A stretch of DNA of 22,965 nt, taken from a virus. The stretch lies in the IMG/VR virus record IMGVR_UViG_3300020371_000063, positions 1 to 22,965 of that record; one strand, given 5' to 3'. Below the pieces are notes generated by a model. That model saw only the letters and a program-made list of their open reading frames with translations, did no database searches and had not been told where the DNA came from. Positions 18,001 to 22,965 of this stretch are shown one piece after another (the first letter of the stretch is position 1; each line of letters starts with the position of its first letter). A program made the translations under genes and the position numbers.

Positions 18001-21000
18001 GCGGGGTCATAACCCAGAGGACTTCTCTTCTTAGTTGCGAAGACATGGAATGATTGACCACTTGGGAAGTTAAACTGGATAGCATTCTGCTTATCAATAG
18101 CATTCTGGACAGTAAGATATAGCGAGAATTCGTTATTCTTAGTGTAGGTTGCTGGGCGACCAACATAATATGGTCTGTCAATTTCTAATCTGTCACCAGT
18201 AGTCTTGGTAGGTAGAGTATCAAGAGCAGCACCAACCGCTTCACCATTAACTAGATTCTCTTCTAGTGGATAGAAGAAGACTTGCTGAATTTGGACACCA
18301 TTGATAGCGGTGTCAAAGACGTGATTAGTGGTGGTCTCAAATACTCTGGAGCTAACTAGTGAGCAAGTATAACGATGTAAGTCGTAGTTGACATCAGTTA
18401 GATATTGATGGACCTCAATTTTTACGTTGGGGTCAATCGTAGCAGTCTCAGATGAATAGATGTAGTTACCTGCTGTAGCATTCTCGATGCTAGTTGCAAG
18501 CATAAACGTCTGAGAATCATTGAATTGTGCTGTTGCACCACCAGAGGAGTAATCTTCTGGTTGTGTAATCTTACCAGGAGCAATGACATAATACTTGGTA
18601 TTAGTGTCAAATCCTTTAGGTAGTCTGACAAGACGCTTATCAACACTATCATTTGCTGCTTTAGGCACAAGTCTAACTGGTGTGCCAGTTTCCATATTAT
18701 GTGGGTTAGCACCACCAACACGGAATAGAGTTGCTCTAGTTGCAAAAGAAGAAGTATTGACTAGTTGAGAAACTAGAGGCTCTGCATCTACGCCATTACG
18801 GATGATGCTGTCAATGACACGCATCTTCTCAATAATAGCATCTTTGGTGCCTGCACACTTGTTATTACCAGTGTCCAAAGTAATGCTAGAATCTCTAACT
18901 GGTAAGAATCTCTGTAAATACTCTTCCGTGCCAGTATTTCTAGGAGGAATTGGACCAGTATTCTCTAGGGCATCAATAAGGATATCAAATTCTGTAGCAA
19001 TAGTATATGCTACATCTGCACAAACAGGAGTGCCAGCAGTTGCTGTATCAATAGTTAGGTCAAGTTGATAATTAAGGGTATTTGATGGGTCCTTAGTATA
19101 AAGTGGGTCTGTAGCAAGACCAGCGCCAGTCCTCCAATTACGCATTGCGAGAATAGCAAGGTCTCTTGCCTTCTTATAAGCGTATACACTAATGTTTAAC
19201 TCACCAACCAAGGAATATGCACCAGCATTATAGTTGACCGCAGGTAATGCTAGAGCAGAGTTATTGAGTTTATCTAGTAAAATAGAGAATAGAGTATCAA
19301 TGGCATTTCTGACATCCAAACATGCATTAACATTATCATTAGGGACTACAACACCAGGGACAGATAAATCTGCCTGACCAGCAGTAATATCCAAATCTCT
19401 AACATTGAGTTGGTTTGTTACTGCTAAGAAACAGAGGTCTCTTGCTTTTTGGAATGCAGTAACAGACTGTGGGATTTCACCAGATAAAGAGCTATTTAAT
19501 GTATTGCCAGTGCTGTCAAAGTATGACAATGTTGCCTGAATAGTATTGTAGTTACCACCCAATGCAAGGTCTTCTGCGATAGCATCAACGATAATGCCAA
19601 TGTCGCGCTTACACTTGGTTTGAATTGGTGGAGCACTACCGTAGTTAATTTCTGGCAACGCAGGATTCTGAGCAGTGCCAGTAATCATGTCACCTTGACG
19701 AATTCTAGCAAATACGATAGAAGATAGAGTGTCAATGGTTGCTTGGACGTTAGAGCAAGACTGCGAATCTTGATTATTCGTTGTATCACCCTGAGTGCCA
19801 AATACACTGAGACCAGATCCAGGATTTCCTGGTTGTGGGTCTCCAGTAATAGTCAAATCTTTCACAAACAATTGGTTTGTGATTGCAAGTTTCATTGTAT
19901 TTGCAGCACTAGTAAATGCTGCCAATGATTGCTCCTCTTCTCCCTGCAATCCTGCAGTAATCCATGCAATCTCAGATGTAGATACTGTTACTGTAATATC
20001 ATCTGCAATATCTACGCCGCCAATAGAAGACCCAGGAATGACAACCGTATCGCCGTTATCATAATCGTATCCACCAGATACAACCGATACGGAATCTACT
20101 ACACCAGAAGAATCTCTAGTAACACGGAATGTTGCACCTTCGCCATCTCCGCTGGTAGTAGTTTCAACTCCATTATAAATTCTATCTGCTCTGTTTAGGA
20201 GAGTTGTGCCAGCATTGTTTGTGAAGGTAAGAATTTTACCATTAACTTTTCCATCAACAAAATACTGTCTTGCAAAGTCAATAGCATACGAGTTGCCTAG
20301 AGTAGTTAAGTCGGTTGAAATAGCATCAACAAACTTACCAATATCACGCTTACACTTAATCTCTCCAGCAGTCTGAATAGCACTTGGTGATTCATTAGGC
20401 AAACTGCTAGTGTTACCAGCACTAATAGTTGATGTAACGATTGCAGATAACGTGTCGATTGCTGCACGGACATTTGCACAAGATTGTGGTGAAGTATTGC
20501 TACCAGTTGCAGAGTCTGCAGTAATTGTAGTATCTTTTGCCGTTAACTGGTTTGTAATAGCAGACTTCATCAAATCACGAGCTTTGTTGAATGCTGTGAT
20601 TGTTTCTGTTTCTTCTCCTGTTAGTCCATTAGAAATAGGAGCACCAGAGTTATCAAAATAACTTAAAGTAAATTTGCGAGAATACTTGTTACCACCTGTA
20701 AATACGTCAAGAGATACAGAATCAATAAAGATGCCAATATCACGCAAACAAGATGCTGGCGATGGATTTACAAATCCAGGATGTTGGACTAAAATTTCAT
20801 CATATGCAGCTTGTGTAATCTCAGCCTTATTTGCTTGAATCAAACGATAAGAATCAGCAAATCTAGACCCATTATCTGTCTGCAAATCACCTGGGAAATA
20901 GAAGTCGGGATGCTGAATAGCAATATCTGCAGCCGCTCTATCGATAATGTGGTCTCTATTTTGTTGGATTAAACGATAAGAATCCTTGTAACGTGAATAT

Positions 21001-22965
21001 ACGTTAGTTTGTGCATCACCATTATTAGTGAATCCAGCGCCACCAAAGTAGAAATCTGGATATTCGATAGCAATTTGAGCAGCTGCTCTATCAATAATCT
21101 CTCTTCTGTTAGAAAGAATTAGATTTTTACCATCTCTAAATCTATCATCCGCACCAACATATGAAGTTGCCGCTTCTACAATGCCAGCGTTACCAAAATT
21201 GCTTAAATCTTCAATAACACCATCGAGAATCAGTTTGATATCTCTCTTACACTTAGTATCATCAGGGACATTCGTATTAGGGTCCCACTGTTTTGCAAGA
21301 ATAAGTGCTTCTTCTGCAATAAAATCTTTGTTTAATGCAATCAAAGCGCCTGCATCAAGACCTCTACCAGAGGACTGAGCAAACTTACCTTGATTTAAAT
21401 CAAATGTTAAAGTGATACCACCTGCAGCAGGTCCTGTTGCCTGAATGGTAGCAGTAGCATTTACAGTATCCGTATCAGCAGCGTTACCAAGTCTAATTTG
21501 TGTGGTGCTGATAATTTCCTTGACATATGTGTCAGCAGGAATTGGATTATTTTGACCAGTTGCAGGAGTTGCTTCAACTGTCATTCCCTCAACAATACCT
21601 ACTGTTGTAATGCCAGCAGGGACGTTTACCACATCACTGTTTAGAATAGTGCTGCAATTTTCAATGCGGAAATTCCAGTTACGCATTGCAGCAACTGCAA
21701 GACTTCTAGCATAGTTAAATGCATCTAGAGACTCTTCTTTTTCGCCTTCAATGAAGTCTAGATTATTACCAGTATAGTATGCTTGACCAGCTTGGACGCT
21801 ATTAACGTTACCACCAACGCGAAGGTCATTAGCGACTGCTTCTAAAATATATCCAACGTCTCTTTGACATTTTCTAATATTGATGCCTTCGCGTGTTAAC
21901 AGATATGGGAATTTGCGAGTGATATACCCATATGTTTCTGCAGCAATGAAATCTCTATTGATGTCAATAGTATTTGCAGCATCTTGGTCTTGATTTGAGA
22001 CAACAGAAGATGTTGAGGTTGGTGAAAGAATAGAAAGTGCAACTTCGTGCTTTCTATAACCAGCTGGAGAAATTTCAGCAGAGCGAATAGACCCAGTAAA
22101 ACCAGTAGCTGGGTCTAATTTTACATAAATTTTATCGCCTGATTTTGCACCAAGACGATAACCATTAACAGTGGTTGCAGGTTTTTGTAGTGGGTCACCT
22201 GATTCATCACTAGCTAGATACAATCTAACAATATTGTAACTAGGATTGGTAGTATCAATAGCACTACTACCTCTGATTTTAATTTGGTTGAAGGTGAAGT
22301 ATTGATACTTCTTAGTTGTAGTGGTAACTTTCTTTGGTGGGACAATGTGTGAGATGTAACCACCTTGGTCCTGGGAGAATGCATATCCCTTGTAACCAAT
22401 AGCATGTAAAGAGGTGTTACCGAAGTTGGAGTTAGAGTTGGTGATTGACATGTCACCACCTGACTCCATCAGGAAGTGGTCAGCGAAACCAACAGCGAAG
22501 ATAGAAACGTTTTGGATGAATGCATCATTAGATGCCTTAACGTGGAAGTTTCTCCATTCATCTTTCCAATATGCATCACCTTTGGTGTGATATGGAGTGG
22601 TTGCAAATGCATCAGTTAGAGGTGCCTGATTCCAAGTGTTGGAGAATTCATCATAGCGGATAAACGCACGGTCGTCTCTCTGTAGCGAAACACCCGTATA
22701 CTGTGCGATAACCATCGACTTGAAACCAGTCGCCTTGCTACCATCAGCATGGATACCACAAATACCCCAAGTGGAGCGAATAGAGACGTTAAAGACGTAT
22801 GGTGATGCAGATTCTACAGAGTCAATTTCTGCTTGTGTAGAAGCGTTAGTATCGAGGTCTGGAGGTGTGATAGGTGTGCCAACTTTATCGCCAAGACCAA
22901 CACCTGCAGCATTCTTACCGATAACACGATAAGTAAACTCTTTAGGGTCAGTAATACTAATAGAC
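12087..22965 (-). CDS. Giant virion fibre-like structural protein, 5' end beyond the window (at least 3,625 aa)
   Basis: The frame is open from the right edge (first full codon at 22962-22964) to TAA at 12087-12089, so the protein is larger than visible. An internal Met at 22713-22715 (MVIAQYTGVSLQRDDRAF) is not the start: the frame upstream continues with YRVIGKNAAGVGLGDK and SPYVFNVSIRSTWGICGIH, clearly coding. Layout from the N-terminus: a conserved part (22.2-22.9 kb, GFADHFLMESGGDMSITNS); helical tandem repeats with C-x-RDI motifs (18.96-21.89 kb); a long mixed region with aromatic beta segments (about 16.0-18.9 kb); then a beta-rich fibre-like region with many Gly/Thr/Asn strands (VTVGGAFTNNQDS-like) ending GWFLMEI. 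I associate this architecture with the very large tail-fibre or baseplate-attached proteins of cyanomyoviruses. It is likely a host-contact fibre; exact placement on the particle is unknown. Confidence 0.85.
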   Translation of the reverse strand, partial: SISITDPKEFTYRVIGKNAAGVGLGDKVGTPITPPDLDTNASTQAEIDSVESASPYVFNVSIRSTWGICGIHADGSKATGFKSMVIAQYTGVSLQRDDRAFIRYDEFSNTWNQAPLTDAFATTPYHTKGDAYWKDEWRNFHVKASNDAFIQNVSIFAVGFADHFLMESGGDMSITNSNSNFGNTSLHAIGYKGYAFSQDQGGYISHIVPPKKVTTTTKKYQYFTFNQIKIRGSSAIDTTNPSYNIVRLYLASDESGDPLQKPATTVNGYRLGAKSGDKIYVKLDPATGFTGSIRSAEISPAGYRKHEVALSILSPTSTSSVVSNQDQDAANTIDINRDFIAAETYGYITRKFPYLLTREGINIRKCQRDVGYILEAVANDLRVGGNVNSVQAGQAYYTGNNLDFIEGEKEESLDAFNYARSLAVAAMRNWNFRIENCSTILNSDVVNVPAGITTVGIVEGMTVEATPATGQNNPIPADTYVKEIISTTQIRLGNAADTDTVNATATIQATGPAAGGITLTFDLNQGKFAQSSGRGLDAGALIALNKDFIAEEALILAKQWDPNTNVPDDTKCKRDIKLILDGVIEDLSNFGNAGIVEAATSYVGADDRFRDGKNLILSNRREIIDRAAAQIAIEYPDFYFGGAGFTNNGDAQTNVYSRYKDSYRLIQQNRDHIIDRAAADIAIQHPDFYFPGDLQTDNGSRFADSYRLIQANKAEITQAAYDEILVQHPGFVNPSPASCLRDIGIFIDSVSLDVFTGGNKYSRKFTLSYFDNSGAPISNGLTGEETETITAFNKARDLMKSAITNQLTAKDTTITADSATGSNTSPQSCANVRAAIDTLSAIVTSTISAGNTSSLPNESPSAIQTAGEIKCKRDIGKFVDAISTDLTTLGNSYAIDFARQYFVDGKVNGKILTFTNNAGTTLLNRADRIYNGVETTTSGDGEGATFRVTRDSSGVVDSVSVVSGGYDYDNGDTVVIPGSSIGGVDIADDITVTVSTSEIAWITAGLQGEEEQSLAAFTSAANTMKLAITNQLFVKDLTITGDPQPGNPGSGLSVFGTQGDTTNNQDSQSCSNVQATIDTLSSIVFARIRQGDMITGTAQNPALPEINYGSAPPIQTKCKRDIGIIVDAIAEDLALGGNYNTIQATLSYFDSTGNTLNSSLSGEIPQSVTAFQKARDLCFLAVTNQLNVRDLDITAGQADLSVPGVVVPNDNVNACLDVRNAIDTLFSILLDKLNNSALALPAVNYNAGAYSLVGELNISVYAYKKARDLAILAMRNWRTGAGLATDPLYTKDPSNTLNYQLDLTIDTATAGTPVCADVAYTIATEFDILIDALENTGPIPPRNTGTEEYLQRFLPVRDSSITLDTGNNKCAGTKDAIIEKMRVIDSIIRNGVDAEPLVSQLVNTSSFATRATLFRVGGANPHNMETGTPVRLVPKAANDSVDKRLVRLPKGFDTNTKYYVIAPGKITQPEDYSSGGATAQFNDSQTFMLATSIENATAGNYIYSSETATIDPNVKIEVHQYLTDVNYDLHRYTCSLVSSRVFETTTNHVFDTAINGVQIQQVFFYPLEENLVNGEAVGAALDTLPTKTTGDRLEIDRPYYVGRPATYTKNNEFSLYLTVQNAIDKQNAIQFNFPSGQSFHVFATKKRSPLGYDPAQSCWYIKSLTANNEIYDRITMSDANRGSLYVNKPPRTPDSFFYRADDTREKEDKTYKLRYVIPNYRDDVRDPLEGFAIRIRTDEKRKLLPQKLLLKPVAAGVQKDATFFEEGPSPRERLGVTAALTEYDPYNPVFAKRIEGTKTESNVSFTIQSARTNADGYLEMTVFDHGLDLESLKAERFVTVKVGQPQGGNGDFVEGSTVTWYGDYEGSATVHSWFGNENVEGGLQEFNYLILKNVVGELDFSDKEQTFIRQSIAGQADVTAEVLDRPNFGKEDKDEYLYGVEASNVYCITPGDVVTDDAARQYRIVSVEDVSDLTETYYIYSIEEIQRRIPRQQDGVYYLTVVRGDISPLPLGSGVGKNFRNFKFSQPVSRLYPLTYKNDPLLFQYDGSDDQGGNQDSTLLDPEAATCAADNYVHGLVTINDAKNSATKEMVQDFIDNPGSGEYTYTGGNALKAQTGAASSGAEERLIPIAGDSAFPLEQKLYIELRRPSIARAGNHTFEYLGFGPGNYSTGFPVRQTVILTDVQDYYAQAKKQDAGIVFYTGINSNGELYIGNRKINAITGEEEFLDALILEEEDQEDGEFGSLVTVFEDPVTFENIITLNAPPNLSNFFNSPVIVNVDPEFEAKMTPPSLTIVSRPGTRQGVLPGDDDQNLDTTRAGDIIIDKNRVRAAIFDLNPRGTQRYTLRSALDNMAPNQDIAGTKARFASAQTIQFGSSVPLSGDILFKGGEVGFTGSLGWVYANSYVPYTLRVAAGNESALDITGVEFYPNLNVIKLIFQIGKVNFSASNPGASLGITLTSQIKITGAIDTLATLNGVHTVYNNAAEGYEYLESNSYVYLITERASETTLVGSGPYIYSVNSSITQPTIEISLSESQWKETGVVGAEALRTETSTYGDYRLGINTVARAISTDYADGFVSTATYPRANLDVVGTTYISGRTQTTLSDGTGGTPVASNYALLVGGDSSNEDSTAEFRVATTTLSQAGRTEGATADIDNGRVGINVNDAALDKNFVVSGDARITGDFTFESDIDVDGGDIRSTSTNFAIANQSATTGLTVAGYAQNIQLGNLATGFQNIDIGTASTAATTLDVHTSSTDSIINLGTVANNNTAYKSKITVGGAFTNNQDSFFNVKNFQTILDGVLTVNGGEINTTSPTGEFKMFESGLTKLQIGLSVGTLEIGGVAGTSKIRNGLHVLGSSLFESDMTQNGGLKNTNLGIERDVLGLIRIASVSRTSNVATVTTGAQHSLIGIPAGTLVEIETSFNSFNPAGPVAITVTGTNTFTYTNTGADVATTAATGTVIRTTGINQAVGSLANLNIDYFSVVENLDGLVDISTVSSNKLIVASAPYSANDAVVFFDVGSLTGVTANTTYYIDDRDSAGFTLKDSSDNPITIGLATGTTDAGTARIQLQATRIDTVGDLPWGDDTFKTGATTTDGQEIYELPLNSPLGVSINQLLLIDAEIVKTVDYPTSLVPDAPVPYSVQVIRAQRGSAAAAHEDSSRIFRLIEQQNASYIFPSPITQTDSVINVAEFSANIKVGDLFRLNKTDLDNGGEYVKITVINPADAQSFTINNGDFGTAAAAKEALQVFKVISTTGQTQMTGDVVIGYDTSKPFINATNDQNFADATGKSSSTATGSTLQTSGGGNLTVHNSIELSGNTDTSNPGKQYFVITNGTLPKFYVESASGDTKLYNGADFKIFKDSFFATGNFDKSRTDAATNIALEVLGATGNTKVAGTLRAGDDLTVGTLTNSANAETSSNAFTTRFSVDAQLGTTVVGRALSSAATGATLTVHGTYTNSPSVGTNYFSVNNLGNNNAKPYRIRGDASIEAFGHENFYNKNGGRKTIFVSTQGNNDSSAVELKSNLQYLVRPSSTLVLRLPSEAITGDTIRVVDVGGNLNFNVNLVVRAPLGTKLQGGATGSSLGGASNYGGGELVVNTPNAAFGLIYVGDTDADGNGIAGEQQGWFLMEI
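12091..12096 (-). promoter_or_regulatory. Ribosome-binding site of the 373-aa collar gene
   Basis: GGAGAT on the minus strand lies eight bases before ATG 12080-12082 and inside the last codons and stop of the giant gene, fixing this start and coupling translation of the two genes. Confidence 0.65.
19975..20165 (-). other. Beta domain inserted into one helical repeat
   Basis: Within the fourth C-x-RDI unit lies a Gly/Asp-rich stretch encoding GEGATFRVTRDSSG, then SVVSGGYDYDNGDTVVI, then SIGGVDIADDITVTV. Its GG-Y-x-Y-x-x-GD pattern marks a small beta domain found scattered in phage structural proteins. It interrupts the expected helix order, and the unit is about 115 codons longer than its neighbour. 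Confidence 0.6.
20775..21150 (-). repeat. Three-copy sub-repeat (RAAADIA...HPDFYF type)
   Basis: Between the second and third C-x-RDI units three consecutive segments share the plan RF/Y-x-DSYRLIQ-x-N-x-x-x-IIDRAAADIAI-x-HPDFYF. Copies one and two are closely similar (REIIDRAAAQIAIEYPDFYF; HIIDRAAADIAIQHPDFYF) also at the DNA level, and the third is worn (AYDEILVQHPGF). Units are about 40-50 residues, a helix pair followed by a Pro-Asp-aromatic turn. Confidence 0.75.

Larger units (their letters stand above)
18960..21890 (-). repeat. Tandem helical repeats in the giant protein (C-x-RDI type)
   Basis: Five units begin with a conserved C-x-RDI/V motif, Cys codons at 21867-21869, 21249-21251, 20748-20750, 20352-20354 and 19611-19613. 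The consensus is roughly KCKRDIG-x-x-VDAI-x-x-DL-x-x-GGN, followed in three units by a YFD/YFV strand, then an AF-x-KARDL-x-x-AITNQL helix and an (R/Q)x-x-IDTL-x-x-I helix. A sixth, degenerate unit (about 18960-19250) keeps only the later helices (YKKARDLAILAMRNW). Spacings between the Cys codons are 206, 167, 132 and 247 codons. The long last spacing is explained by an inserted beta domain. Divergence between units is high, so duplication is old. Confidence 0.8.

Noticed and set aside
22713-22715. ATG at MVIAQYTGVSLQ as the start of the giant protein.
   Set aside because: The same frame stays open and protein-like up to the right edge and no ribosome-binding site precedes this ATG.

Overview
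The window looks like the late tail-fibre region and adjoining accessory cluster of a T4-like marine cyanophage (a myovirus of Synechococcus or Prochlorococcus). This rests on recognised family resemblance: a giant fibre-like virion protein of a kind I associate with cyanomyoviruses, a short viral flavin-dependent halogenase, a small 2OG-Fe(II) oxygenase, a DUF4385 protein, and many tiny overlapping genes. No marker of the exact species is present. Every supported gene lies on the minus strand, so transcription runs from right to left. No tRNA, rRNA, CRISPR array, transposon or clear terminator was seen.

Right half (12087-22965): one reading frame, open to the right edge, encodes at least 3,625 residues of a giant structural protein. 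Its visible N-terminal part is followed by a block of tandem mainly helical repeats (about 18.96-21.89 kb), then a long non-repetitive region, then a beta-rich fibre-like C-terminal part. Middle (6246-12082): three consecutive genes end in phage tail-collar type regions with paired H-x-H motifs and related C-termini. The third carries about eight immunoglobulin-like domains in front. They look like paralogous adhesin or fibre-tip proteins. Just downstream (5077-6219), behind a T4-type late promoter-like sequence, is a protein with a segment resembling tail-fibre assembly chaperones.

Left part (1-5080): a tightly packed run of small and medium genes, most overlapping by 3-38 bases (many ATGA or TAATG junctions). 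It includes an unrecognised 320-residue protein, several small unknowns, the halogenase, the oxygenase, a 42-residue one-pass membrane protein and the DUF4385 protein. Four small genes here have no automatic call but are clearly supported by overlaps. The only real gap holds a near-consensus sigma70-type promoter with an inverted repeat inside its spacer, so the accessory cluster may be transcribed separately from the late tail genes.

A sequence-wide signal is strong depletion of GATC (5 sites) and GTAC (12 sites), with most of the remaining sites concentrated in the three collar/Ig fibre genes. This suggests restriction or methylation avoidance with a more recently exchanged fibre module.
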